NCBI RefSeq assembly: GCF_024138125.1
Contig: NZ_CP099993.1
Location: forward strand, 1,736,001 to 1,800,000
Length of the DNA stretch: 64,000 nucleotides
From: Halorussus salilacus
GTDB taxonomy: Archaea > Halobacteriota > Halobacteria > Halobacteriales > Haladaptataceae
Direction of reading: 5' to 3'
The notes under the pieces were generated by a model. The model saw only the letters and a program-made list of their open reading frames with translations. It made no database searches and had not been told where the DNA came from. A program made the translations under genes and the position numbers. This document shows, piece after piece, positions 24,793-33,000 of the stretch. Numbering within the stretch: position 1 is the first letter of the stretch; every line of letters begins with the position of its first letter.

Positions 24793-26229
24793 TCACTCCG
24801 CGCCGCGCCGGTCGTTCCACTCGGTCACCTTCCCGGTGAGCGACGAGACCCCGCGTCGAATCCGGCGGCGCTGGTACACGACTTCGCCGAGGCCCCAGCC
24901 GACCACCGCGACGCTACCGACCATGAGCGCGAGGAACTCCCAGCCGGTCATCCACACGGGCCGAATCCACGGCGTGACGTGGGCCCACGTCCGGGCGAAC
25001 TCGGTGGCCTGCGCCTCGACCGGCGTGTCCTCGAACGTCTCGACCGTCCAGAACGAGACGCCCTCGCCGTCTCGGACCGACAGGCTACTCCCGGTCAGGT
25101 CGTGGTCGCCGGACGCGTTCATGTCGGTGGCGGTCGGGCCGCCGGGTTCGTCGCCCAGCTGCATCCGCTCGACGTCGTAGGGTGCCCACGGTGCGCGGAA
25201 CTCCCAGACGACCTCGCCCTCGGGCGTGGTCTCGAACACGCGCTGGTTCATCGTGTCCACGACGAGGGTGTCGCCGTCGGGCAGTCGGTCGGCGTCGCGG
25301 GGCCAGCTGAGGCCCTCGGTTCCGATGCTCCACGTCCGAGTCCACTCGCCGTCGGTCCCCGTCTCGCCGTCCCCGCCGCCCTCGCGCTCGTACTCGACGA
25401 TGCGGTCGTTCTCGCTGTCGGCGACGAGGACGGTCGGGTCGCCGTCCTCGCTTTCGAGGTACATCGGGTTGTGTTGCTCGTAGAGGGTGTCGTGGTCGTC
25501 GTCTTCGCCGAGTCGCATCTCTATCTCGTCGGTCGAGCGATTCACGACGATGACCTGGTCGAAGTTCCGGGGCGAGGCGAGGTACTCGCCCTCGTCTATC
25601 TTGTCCACGTCGTTGACGTGGGTCCAGTCGTTCGAGGGGCCGCCCACGTCCTCGGGGTAGTGGTCGTCGAAGCGCCACTCCCAGACGATTTCGCCCCGCG
25701 TCCGGTTGTAGACGAACAGCCGGTCGTCCTTGCCGTCCTCGCGCATGTTGGCGACCAGCAGTTCGTCGTCGTTGATGAGGTCCACGTCGTGGGTGTCGGC
25801 GATTGGGAGCCGCTCGGTCCAGACGCGCTCCTGGGTGTCGGGGTCGAGTTCGTACACCAGCGTCTCGCCCTCCGCGGTGGCGGTCACGAGCAGGTGTCCG
25901 TTGTCGAGGGGGTCCACGTCGTAGAACCACGTCGCGTCGAACCCGGAGCCGTCGTGGACCCACTCGACCTCGCCGCGGGGGCCGACCGCGACGAGGCGCG
26001 CGGGCTTGTTCTCGTTGGCCATCCCCTGGAAGTGAAAGCCCTGAATCGAGATGATGGTCGTTCCGTTCGCGGGCTCGTCGACCGACGCCCGGAGGTTCCC
26101 GGGGTCCTCGTCGGTGAGGACGTAGGTCACGCCCGAGATGGTCGCGGGCGCGACGAGGAGAACGACGACCAGCGCGACGACCCCGCGGACCAGCCATCGC
26201 CGCGAGAGCGGGCGACTCGGGAGGTTCAT
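24793..26229 (-). CDS. Membrane-anchored arylsulfotransferase-like beta-propeller protein
   Basis: The 478-residue protein has an N-terminal membrane anchor (about residues 14-36) and a long extracellular propeller of the ASST type. Repeats such as GHLLVTATAEGETLVYELDP and TVLVADSENDRIVEYEREGG fit this, and a second membrane helix near residue 440 ends in a basic tail (VYQRRRIRRG). Family members transfer sulfate between phenols. Catalytic His and Arg candidates (HVNDVDKIDEGEYL, PRNFDQVIVV) are present, but I cannot confirm activity. ATG 26229 is chosen because the signal anchor begins there. Confidence 0.75.
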   Translation of the reverse strand: MNLPSRPLSRRWLVRGVVALVVVLLVAPATISGVTYVLTDEDPGNLRASVDEPANGTTIISIQGFHFQGMANENKPARLVAVGPRGEVEWVHDGSGFDATWFYDVDPLDNGHLLVTATAEGETLVYELDPDTQERVWTERLPIADTHDVDLINDDELLVANMREDGKDDRLFVYNRTRGEIVWEWRFDDHYPEDVGGPSNDWTHVNDVDKIDEGEYLASPRNFDQVIVVNRSTDEIEMRLGEDDDHDTLYEQHNPMYLESEDGDPTVLVADSENDRIVEYEREGGGDGETGTDGEWTRTWSIGTEGLSWPRDADRLPDGDTLVVDTMNQRVFETTPEGEVVWEFRAPWAPYDVERMQLGDEPGGPTATDMNASGDHDLTGSSLSVRDGEGVSFWTVETFEDTPVEAQATEFARTWAHVTPWIRPVWMTGWEFLALMVGSVAVVGWGLGEVVYQRRRIRRGVSSLTGKVTEWNDRRGAE

Positions 26230-26289
26230 GTCAGTTATCTCGCGCGGGGGTCGGTTAAAGGTACGGTCGCGGGCGAGACCGCCGTTCAC

Positions 26290-26694
26290 CTACGGGGCCG
26301 CGGCCGTGGTCCCGCCGTTATCGTTCGCGAACGGGCTGATGACGAGGTCGTCGTAGGGGAATACGGGGCGCTTGGACTGCCCGTCGTCGTCGAAGCGAAC
26401 GATTCCCAGCGCTTCGAGAGCCGTCAGTTCCTGGTGGACGTTCTTCACGTCACGACCGACGAGCCGTGCGGTCTCGCGGATACTCCCGGGCCGTTCGTCC
26501 CGGATGACCTGCAGGAGCGTGTAGGTGCGCTCGTTGAACACGTCACCCAACTGCTCGGCGTTCGAGAACGTTATCGTCGCTAACTGCTCGACGGGTTCGC
26601 CGTCGCTGAGTTTTCGAACCGCCTCGCGGCCCTCCTCGTAGAGACCGTCACCGTCTCCGATGGTGACCAGAAGTACGCTCTTGTCGTTAGCCAT
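26290..26694 (-). CDS. HTH protein of the TumA antitoxin type (HVO_A0114-like)
   Basis: The 134-residue protein contains a winged helix (RTYTLLQVIRDERPGSIRET...LVGRDVKNVHQELTALEALG, about residues 55-100), preceded by an Ig-like small region (ATITFSNAEQLGDVF). It lies 5 nt after the remnant of a TumE-type toxin gene. In haloarchaea such HTH proteins follow TumE (DUF6516) toxins and act as antitoxin and autorepressor. Here the toxin frame is broken while this gene is intact. Confidence 0.75.
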   Translation of the reverse strand: MANDKSVLLVTIGDGDGLYEEGREAVRKLSDGEPVEQLATITFSNAEQLGDVFNERTYTLLQVIRDERPGSIRETARLVGRDVKNVHQELTALEALGIVRFDDDGQSKRPVFPYDDLVISPFANDNGGTTAAAP

Positions 26695-26699
26695 GAATA

Positions 26700-27043
26700 T
26701 CACCCGTTCGTGTTCGATGGTCCGAATCGCGGCTTCGGAATCTCGTCCCAGAACCGCTCGTAGAGTTCCGCCATCCCGGGAAACTCGACGTGATTGGGTT
26801 CCGGGTCCGGTGCGACGTGGAGTTCGTGACCCTTCGTGTCTTCGTGGGCGTTATCGTAGCGACGGACCGTTCCGTCGTCCAGCGTCTTCGGGCCGGGTGT
26901 GAGCGAACCGTAGTGGAGCGTGTACCGCCACCCGACGGATACGCGTCGTCCTCTGTCCGGCGAATCGACAGCCGTACCACCGTCCCGTCGTCGTAGACGT
27001 GCGACCGGTCGAACCCGTCGAGGTCGTCTGCCGTCGGTGCCAT
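26700..27043 (-). pseudogene. TumE-type (DUF6516) toxin gene with a frameshift
   Basis: From ATG 27043 the frame encodes MAPTADDLDGFDRSHVYDD...DDAYPSG. In the next frame it continues as WRYTLHYGSLTPGPKTLDDG, RRYDNAHEDTKGHELHVAPD and EFPGMAELYERFWDEIPKPR to the stop at 26700. The YDNAHE and FP...LYERFWDE parts are those of TumE toxins. One base is missing around 26931-26933, in a run of three C on the plus strand (GGG in the coding strand). The total of 344 nt is one short of a whole number of codons. It could be a true inactivation or a sequencing error. Confidence 0.75.
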
Positions 27044-27108
27044 CTCACGTATGTTGGTTCGCCAGCCAACGGCAAAAAAGTGCTGGTCGTTCCGCCAACG
27101 CGAGCGTC

Positions 27109-28593
27109 CTACACGCTCCCCGCGAGAACGCCGCTCGTGCGCACGAAGAAGTAGACCACGAACGCGCCCGCGAGCAGCCAGTGGCCGAGTCGGGTGTCGT
27201 CGAGTTCGCCCGCGGCGAGCTTGACCACGGGGTACGAGACGATGCCCGCGGCGATGCCGTACGCGATGGAGAACGTGAACGGCATCACGAAGATGGTGAG
27301 CGCGGCCGGGATGGCGTAGGTGATGTCGTCCCACGCGATTTCGGCGACGTTCGAGAGCATGATGATGCCCACGACCACGAGGACAAGGTGGGAGGCGTAG
27401 GTGGGAATCGCGACCGCCAGCGGGACGACCGCCAGCGACGCCAGAAACAGGAGCGCGACCACGAGCGCGGTCATCCCGGTCCGACCGCCCTCCTCGACGC
27501 CCGTCGCGGATTCGATGTAGGTCGTGACCGTCGAAGTGCCGAGCATCCCGCCGACCGTGGTCCCGACCGCGTCGGCCATCAGGGGCTTTTCTATCTCGGG
27601 GAGGTTGCCGTCCTCGTCGAGGAAGCCCGCGGCCTGCGAGACGCCCGTCAGCGTTCCCGCGGTGTCGAAGAAGTCCACGAAGAAGAAGGTGAACACGACG
27701 AGCGCGAACGAGAACGCCTCGATGTTCCCGAGCCCCTCGATGAACGCGCCCGCCAGCGGCGCGATGTTGTAGCTCGCGGCGTCGTAGGTGATGGGCGCGT
27801 CGGGCACGAGCGCGACGTCGAGGAGGCTGACGCCCATCTCTTCGAGCGCAGAGTCGTCGGTCGGGTAGGCCGAGTAGCCCAGCGCGCTGGCGGCGTAGCC
27901 CAGAATCGACGTGAGGACGATGCCCGAGATGATGGACCCGCGGACGCCCCGAGCGTAGAGCGCGAGCGTCAGGAAGAGTCCGACCACCGAGACGACCGCG
28001 ACGGGGTCGGAGGCGAACACGGGGTTGAAGGTGACGAAGGTCGAGCCGTCGCCCGCGACGACCCGCATCTCTTCGAGACCGATGATGGCGAGGAAGAGCC
28101 CGATACCCGCGCCGACCGAGAGCTTGACGGGTTCGGGAAAGAGCCGGATGATGTACTTGCGCGCGCCGACCGCGGTGAGCGCCACGAAGACGATTCCCTC
28201 GACCACGACCGCGGCGAGCGCGACCTGCCAGTCGATGCCGAGACCGAGGACCACGGTGAACGCGAAGAAGGCGTTCAGTCCGAGCCCCGGCGCTTGCGCG
28301 AACGGTCGCTTGGCGTACAGCGCCATCACCAGCGTCGCGGTCGCGGCGGCGATGATGGTGACCACCGCGAGCATCTGGAAGGTCCGGTCGGGACCGATAC
28401 CTTCGGGCTGGATGGCCGCCGAGAGGATGGCCGGGTTGACCACGACGATGTAGCTCATCGTCAGGAACGTGGTCAGCCCCGCGAGCACCTCCGTCCGCAT
28501 GTTCGTGCCGTGCTCCTCGAAGTCGAAGAACTCCGCGAGCGCGCCCGACGACCCCGAGGACGGGTCGTCGGCGCTGGATTCGTTAGCTCCCAT
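27109..28593 (-). CDS. Purine (adenine/guanine/hypoxanthine) permease, AzgA-type NCS2 transporter
   Basis: The 494-residue protein has 12-14 predicted membrane helices and the family motifs TEVLAGLTTFLTMSYIVVVN and VGTSTVTTYIESATGVEEGG. It is a proton-coupled purine importer. It follows a phosphoribosyltransferase-type gene on the same strand, separated by 164 bp that holds a TATA box (28621-28633) and a palindrome, so it has its own promoter. The pair suggests purine salvage controlled by the upstream protein. Confidence 0.9.
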   Translation of the reverse strand: MGANESSADDPSSGSSGALAEFFDFEEHGTNMRTEVLAGLTTFLTMSYIVVVNPAILSAAIQPEGIGPDRTFQMLAVVTIIAAATATLVMALYAKRPFAQAPGLGLNAFFAFTVVLGLGIDWQVALAAVVVEGIVFVALTAVGARKYIIRLFPEPVKLSVGAGIGLFLAIIGLEEMRVVAGDGSTFVTFNPVFASDPVAVVSVVGLFLTLALYARGVRGSIISGIVLTSILGYAASALGYSAYPTDDSALEEMGVSLLDVALVPDAPITYDAASYNIAPLAGAFIEGLGNIEAFSFALVVFTFFFVDFFDTAGTLTGVSQAAGFLDEDGNLPEIEKPLMADAVGTTVGGMLGTSTVTTYIESATGVEEGGRTGMTALVVALLFLASLAVVPLAVAIPTYASHLVLVVVGIIMLSNVAEIAWDDITYAIPAALTIFVMPFTFSIAYGIAAGIVSYPVVKLAAGELDDTRLGHWLLAGAFVVYFFVRTSGVLAGSV

Positions 28594-28659
28594 GATGCAC
28601 GAATGAGCATACTCGCGAAAGCCTACTTAACGGTTCCCATAGAAACGCCACAATTATGC

Positions 28660-28669
28660 ACAAATTTGT
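28660..28669. promoter_or_regulatory. Palindrome ACAAATTTGT upstream of the purine permease promoter
   Basis: A perfect 10-bp palindrome about 30 bp upstream of the permease TATA box, in an AT-rich setting. It is a candidate operator for the adjacent PRTase-HTH protein; inference. Confidence 0.4.
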
Positions 28670-28757
28670 ATCAAAACTCCGGAATTGGGGGCGATATTCC
28701 GACAAACGACGCACGTCTGTGGATACGAACGCCGCCGGATCGACGACTCCGCCGTCG

Positions 28758-29474
28758 TCACTCCTCGAAGGTGGTCAGCGCGCCGACCGGCGCGTCGGTC
28801 CGTCCCTCCGCGCGCTTCATGCCCTCCTCGCCCGCCGCGATGAGCGCGAACACGCCGCCGACGCGGCCGTCGGCCCGGTCGACGATGTCCAGAAGCAACT
28901 CCTGGGTCTCGCCCGACCGGATGAGGTCGTCGACGACCAGCACCGTCTCGCCCTCGCCGATGGCGGAGGCGGGCAGGTAGTACGTCAACTCGATGCCCGA
29001 CTGGAGGCGCTGGCGCGACTCGATGAACTCCTCGACCGCGGTCTCCTTGGACTTCTTGGCGTACGCGATGCGGGCGTCGAAGTACTCCGCCATCGCCGCG
29101 CCGAGGGTGATGCCGTCGGTGGCGGCGGTCAACACCACGTCCGGCCGGTCGAATCCGAACGTCTCGGCGGCGACCGGCGCGACGAGGTCGAGGAAGGCCT
29201 GGTCGAAGACGACCTCGGAGTTGTCGACGTATCCCTCCTCGTCCACCCGAATCCGGGCTTCGAGTTCGGCCGCGAGTTCCTCGCGGCCGACGCCGCCGAC
29301 GACCGCCTTCGCGCGGTCGACGCTCGGCAGGACGTGGCCGTTGACGTACCGGTTCAGGTCGCCCGCGGGAAGGCCCGTCACCTCGGCGAGTTCGTCGTAG
29401 GTTCGCGTCTCCTTCAGCATCCGGAGGACGGCGACCGCCTGCAGTTGCAGGGTCGCCTTCTCTGCGCGGTTCAT
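28758..29474 (-). CDS. HTH-phosphoribosyltransferase protein, purine-salvage regulator or PRTase
   Basis: The 238-residue protein has an N-terminal helix-turn-helix (TYDELAEVTGLPAGDLNRYV, about residues 24-45). A type I phosphoribosyltransferase domain follows, with the PRPP loop VLVVDDLIRSGETQEL near residue 190 and VVLTAATDGITLGAA. Haloarchaeal proteins of this build sense PRPP or purines and regulate purine genes, or act as salvage PRTases. Its place upstream of the purine permease supports that. A TATA-like GGGGTATTCA lies about 31 nt before the ATG. Confidence 0.8.
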   Translation of the reverse strand: MNRAEKATLQLQAVAVLRMLKETRTYDELAEVTGLPAGDLNRYVNGHVLPSVDRAKAVVGGVGREELAAELEARIRVDEEGYVDNSEVVFDQAFLDLVAPVAAETFGFDRPDVVLTAATDGITLGAAMAEYFDARIAYAKKSKETAVEEFIESRQRLQSGIELTYYLPASAIGEGETVLVVDDLIRSGETQELLLDIVDRADGRVGGVFALIAAGEEGMKRAEGRTDAPVGALTTFEE

Positions 29475-29557
29475 ACCCGCGCACAGTCATTCCACGAACT
29501 TGAATACCCCGAAGTAACTCGAACGGAGAGTTCGCAACCCTACACAATCGGCCAACC

Positions 29558-30079
29558 CTACTCGGCGTCCAGCAGGTCCGAGGCGGTCAGTAGCGATTCG
29601 AGTTCCACGTCGTACTTCGCGAGGTTCTCGGTCGCGCCCTCCTCGCGGTCCACGACCACGAGAACGCGGTTCACGGTCGCGCCCGCCTCGCGCAGGGCCT
29701 CCACCGCATCCGCAGCGCTCTGGCCGGTCGTGGCGATGTCTTCGAGGACGACGACCTCCTCGCCCTCGTCGAGTCGTCCCTCGACGAGGTTGGCGGTGCC
29801 GTACTCCTTCTTCTGCTTGCGCGCGACGACGTAGGGGTTGCCGGTCTCGACGCTCGTGACCGCGACGAGGGGGACGCCGCCGAGCGCGACGCCCGCCAAC
29901 TTCGTCTCGCCGACGCGTTCTGCGAACGCCTCGGCGATCAACTGGAGGCAGTCGGGGTCGGTCTCGAAGAGGTACTTGTCGACGTAGTAGTCGCTGGTGC
30001 CGCCGTGCGAGAGCTCGAAATCGCCGTACCTGACCGCGTCGGCGTCCTGAAGCGCCGCGATGAGTTCCTCGTTCGCCAT
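29558..30079 (-). CDS. pyrE: Orotate phosphoribosyltransferase
   Basis: It makes OMP from orotate and PRPP in pyrimidine synthesis. The 173-residue protein starts [20 protein letters not shown], carries [19 protein letters not shown] and the PRPP motif [18 protein letters not shown] (about residues 108-125), and has the catalytic lysine in ARKQKKEYG. The size is typical for archaeal PyrE. A TATA-like TTTATCACGC lies 29 nt upstream of the ATG. It is monocistronic. Confidence 0.93.
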   Translation of the reverse strand: MANEELIAALQDADAVRYGDFELSHGGTSDYYVDKYLFETDPDCLQLIAEAFAERVGETKLAGVALGGVPLVAVTSVETGNPYVVARKQKKEYGTANLVEGRLDEGEEVVVLEDIATTGQSAADAVEALREAGATVNRVLVVVDREEGATENLAKYDVELESLLTASDLLDAE

Positions 30080-30225
30080 TGTGGGAAGACGGGGGTGCTT
30101 GCGTGATAAACTGTGTCCTTTGCTGTAGCTCCTCTCCGGGACCCGACCCGTCGGTACTTTCGAATTGGTACCGAGACCCCACTCAGCGTTTTAGCGTCTT
30201 TGATAAAGTACTTCAGCGGAGAGCC

Positions 30226-30234
30226 ATTTTATAC
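30226..30234 (+). promoter_or_regulatory. TATA box of the repeat-protein/PiT operon
   Basis: ATTTTATAC precedes ATG 30317 by about 87 nt, which would give a leader of roughly 60 nt, unlike most genes here. Confidence 0.45.
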
Positions 30235-30316
30235 GGATACACATGCGTTTTCTACTATTTCATGGACGGCGGAACGGACGCGCGACTGAATGCTCCGGAG
30301 ACCTCCTGGAAGGGCT

Positions 30317-31078
30317 ATGAACCCGACTCGCGTCGACTCGATTATCGACCTCGTGTACGGTCTGTTGATCGCTGTCTCGGTCGGCTTGATCGTCGTCACC
30401 GACTACGCCGTCGGAATCGCGTTCGGTTTCGGCGTCCTTCTCTCGTATCTCACCCACGTCGTCTGGAAGATGGCCCGGTTCGACCCCGACTGGATGACGA
30501 CGGTGGTCAGAGAGACGGTCGAAGAGACGGTCGGCGACACGGTCGAGAAGACCGTCGATGAAACCGTGAAGCAGTCCGTCGACGAGACGGTCGGCGACAC
30601 GGTCGCGAAGACCGTCGACGAAACTGTGGAGAAATCCGTCGGCGACACGGTCGCGAAGACCGTCGATGAAACTGTGAAGAAGTCCGTCGACGAGACGGCC
30701 GACGAGACGGTCGGTCTCGCCGTCGAGGAGAAAGTCAGCGCGACCGTCGAGGAGACCGTGGAGGAGACGGTCGGCGACACGGTCGAACAGACGGTCGAGG
30801 AGACGGTCGGCGACACGGTCGAACAGACGGTCGGGGAAACCGTCGAACAGACGGTCGAGGAGACGGTCGGCGACACGGTCGAAGAGACGGTCGGCGAGAC
30901 CGTCGAGAAGAAAGTCAGCGAAACGGTCGAAGAGACGGTCGGCGAAACGGTCGAGAAGAGAGTCGATGAGACCGTCGAGAAGAAAGTGAGCGAGACCGTC
31001 GAGCAGACGTTGGAGGAGCAACTCGAGTCCGCAGAGGACGACCCCGAGAGCGACGAAAGCGAGGGCGAGAGTAACTGA
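30317..31078 (+). CDS. Membrane-anchored protein with about 44 four-residue repeats, coupled to a PiT permease
   Basis: The 253-residue protein has two N-terminal membrane helices (about residues 12-28 and 32-50). Residues 62-235 are an unbroken array of four-residue units of the form [E/D/K/Q]-T/S-V-x, e.g. ETVEETVGDTVEKTVDETV. A Val is strictly at every fourth position, and the array ends in a short acidic tail (DDPESDESEGESN). The DNA shows a 12-nt period. No family is recognised. The stop overlaps the PiT start by one base (TGATG), so the protein is made together with the transporter and may scaffold or gate it. A start at 30290 would add nine residues. Confidence 0.75.
   Translation: MNPTRVDSIIDLVYGLLIAVSVGLIVVTDYAVGIAFGFGVLLSYLTHVVWKMARFDPDWMTTVVRETVEETVGDTVEKTVDETVKQSVDETVGDTVAKTVDETVEKSVGDTVAKTVDETVKKSVDETADETVGLAVEEKVSATVEETVEETVGDTVEQTVEETVGDTVEQTVGETVEQTVEETVGDTVEETVGETVEKKVSETVEETVGETVEKRVDETVEKKVSETVEQTLEEQLESAEDDPESDESEGESN
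30505..30990. repeat. 12-bp-period coding repeat
   Basis: Degenerate units of GAGACGGTCGNN and related sequences run for about 480 bp. Several multi-unit blocks recur (for example GTCGGCGACACGGTCGA). Expansion and contraction by whole units would keep the frame. Confidence 0.8.
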
Positions 31079-32256
31079 TGGTCGAGTTCCTGCTCGTCCT
31101 CGGCGTCCTCGTCGCGATGTTCGTCGCGTACAACATCGGTGGTGCGACGACTGGTCCGGCGTTCGGCCCGGCCGTCGGCGCGGACGCGGTCTCGAAGACC
31201 AGCGCCGCGGCGTTGATGGGTCTGTTCTTCTTCCTCGGTGCTTGGACCATCGGCCGGAACGTCGTGACGAAACTCGGAACCGAACTCGTCATCGACCCCG
31301 GCGTGTTCACGCTCGAATCGTCTATCGCGGTGCTGTTCTTTATCGGAATCGCGCTGTTCGTGGGCAACGTCTTCGGCGTGCCCGCCTCGACTTCGATGAC
31401 GGCCGTCGGGGCCATCGCGGGTCTCGGACTCGCTGGCGGTGCTCTGGACCTCGCCGTCATGGGCGAAATCGTCACTTGGTGGGTCGTCTCGCCGATTATC
31501 GGCTTCTGGGTTTCGCTGATCATCGGCCGGTACTTCTACGCGCGACTCAACCGCATGGTCGCCATCGAGCGCAGTCCCGGCCCGTTGCTCGCCGTCGACC
31601 GTTCGGGTGCGCTACCGGTCCCGCGCCTCCACCGGACGACCAACCGCCGGGAACTGGTCGGGACGATAACCGTCGTCGGAATCGGCTGTCTGATGGCGTT
31701 CAGCTCCGGGACTTCCAACATCGCCAACGCGGTCGCGCCCCTGGTCGGAAGCGGGAATCTGGCGATGAACCCGGCGATTCTCCTCGGGTGTGTCGCCGTC
31801 GCAATCGGCGCGTTCACCATCGCCCGCCGGACCCTAGAAACGATGGGGAGCGATATCACGGAACTGCCGCTGACGGCCGCGATAGTCGTGGCCACGGTGA
31901 GTTCCACTCTCGTCGTCTTCCTCTCGCTCCTCGGCATTCCCGCGAGTTTCGTCATCATCGCGACGACCTCCATCATCGGACTCGGATGGGGTCGGGCGAC
32001 CCGGCCGATGACCCTCCCCGAGGCCGTCTCCTCCGAGGATGCTTCGTCGGTCTCGGTCAACGCGCTCGCCTCCGACGAGGAGGGCGAAGAACTCCCGCCC
32101 ATCGGCGAGGAGGACCCCGAAGACCTCCCGCAGGCGGGGGCGCTGTTCGACCCCGCGACGACCGCCAGGGTCGTCCTCATGCAGAACGTCGTTCCGGCGA
32201 TAGCGACGCTCGGAGCCTATCTCACCTTCAGATTCGTCCCGATATTCGGATTCTGA
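31078..32256 (+). CDS. PiT-family inorganic phosphate transporter (paralogue 3)
   Basis: The 392-residue membrane protein is closely like the two PiT genes at 271 and 1570. It has YNIGGATTGPAFGPAVGADA and SSGTSNIANAVAPLVGSGN as its signature halves. The cytoplasmic loop before the last helix contains VSVNALASDEEGEELPPIGE, close to the loop of paralogue 1 (KVSVNALAAEPADEVRKIGE). It is translationally coupled to the four-residue-repeat protein. A hairpin followed by T residues (32255-32283) closes the operon. Confidence 0.9.
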   Translation: MVEFLLVLGVLVAMFVAYNIGGATTGPAFGPAVGADAVSKTSAAALMGLFFFLGAWTIGRNVVTKLGTELVIDPGVFTLESSIAVLFFIGIALFVGNVFGVPASTSMTAVGAIAGLGLAGGALDLAVMGEIVTWWVVSPIIGFWVSLIIGRYFYARLNRMVAIERSPGPLLAVDRSGALPVPRLHRTTNRRELVGTITVVGIGCLMAFSSGTSNIANAVAPLVGSGNLAMNPAILLGCVAVAIGAFTIARRTLETMGSDITELPLTAAIVVATVSSTLVVFLSLLGIPASFVIIATTSIIGLGWGRATRPMTLPEAVSSEDASSVSVNALASDEEGEELPPIGEEDPEDLPQAGALFDPATTARVVLMQNVVPAIATLGAYLTFRFVPIFGF

Positions 32257-32283
32257 GCGCCGTCTTCCGCGCGGCGCTCTTTT
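32255..32283 (+). terminator. Hairpin with T4 tail after the PiT gene
   Basis: Stem GAGCGCCG/CGGCGCTC (32255-32262 and 32272-32279) is followed by TTTT. It overlaps the last bases of the coding region. Confidence 0.55.
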
Positions 32284-32332
32284 CGATGCGCCCCCGCGAC
32301 GGAGACGGTTTCATCAGGTTCGTCATTCAGTT

Positions 32333-32878
32333 TCACCACGGCTCGTCCTTCAGCCCCAGCGCGTACGCGATGGCGTTCGTCCCGACGTGCAGAAGCGGCG
32401 TCACCACGACCACGACTGCCAGCACCTCCAGCGTGAACACCGACCCGAACCACTCGGGCGCTGACAGAAACGTCAGCAGGAGCGCGAAGACCACGAAGTC
32501 GAGCTGGTCGAGGCCGGGGAACGCCGCGCCGCGCTCGCGCCCCGTCCGGCGCTTGAGGAACGAGGCGGCGATGTCGCCCAGCATGGCCCCCGCCGCGAGC
32601 GCGAACCCGGCGGCGAGGGGGAAGGTCGGCAGGTCGACGCCCAGCGCCGACGAAACTGCGGGACCGACCGCGTTCAGGACGCCCGCCAGCGCCGCGCCAG
32701 CGAGGACGCCGACCGCGGTACCGCGCCACGTCTTGCCGTCGCCAAGGAGCCGCCGACCACGCCACGTCCGGCCGCCGTCTATCGGGCGACCGCCGCCCGC
32801 CAGCACCGCGGCGTTGTTCGGCACGTAGGCCGGGAGCATCGCCCACAGCGCAACCGCGACCGTCTCGAAGAGGCTCAT
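32333..32878 (-). CDS. carS: CDP-archaeol synthase
   Basis: It activates unsaturated archaetidic acid with CTP to CDP-archaeol, a core step of archaeal polar-lipid synthesis in the membrane. The 181-residue protein has five membrane helices, PAYVPNNAAVL near the N terminus, the loop LLGDGKTWRGTAVG (about residues 44-57) and DIAASFLKRRTGRERGAAFP (about 110-130), which form the CDP-alcohol site. ATG 32878 is supported by a TATA box (CGCTTAAGAC on the minus strand) 28 nt upstream. Confidence 0.93.
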   Translation of the reverse strand: MSLFETVAVALWAMLPAYVPNNAAVLAGGGRPIDGGRTWRGRRLLGDGKTWRGTAVGVLAGAALAGVLNAVGPAVSSALGVDLPTFPLAAGFALAAGAMLGDIAASFLKRRTGRERGAAFPGLDQLDFVVFALLLTFLSAPEWFGSVFTLEVLAVVVVVTPLLHVGTNAIAYALGLKDEPW

Positions 32879-33000
32879 GTCGGAGTACGCGCACGCCGGG
32901 GTCTTAAGCGCCGGTCCTTCGCCGCGTCGGCGTCTCGAAACCCGGTCGCCCACCGGCGAATAACGCAGTTTAAAGGGGTGGGAACGAAAACCGTCGCCCG

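Noticed and set aside
30260-31021. A long open frame on the minus strand opposite the four-residue-repeat gene, full of LLDGLADRLFD-like repeats
   Set aside because: It is a by-product of the 12-bp period, which keeps several frames open. The plus frame has the promoter, the membrane helices and the coupling to the PiT gene.
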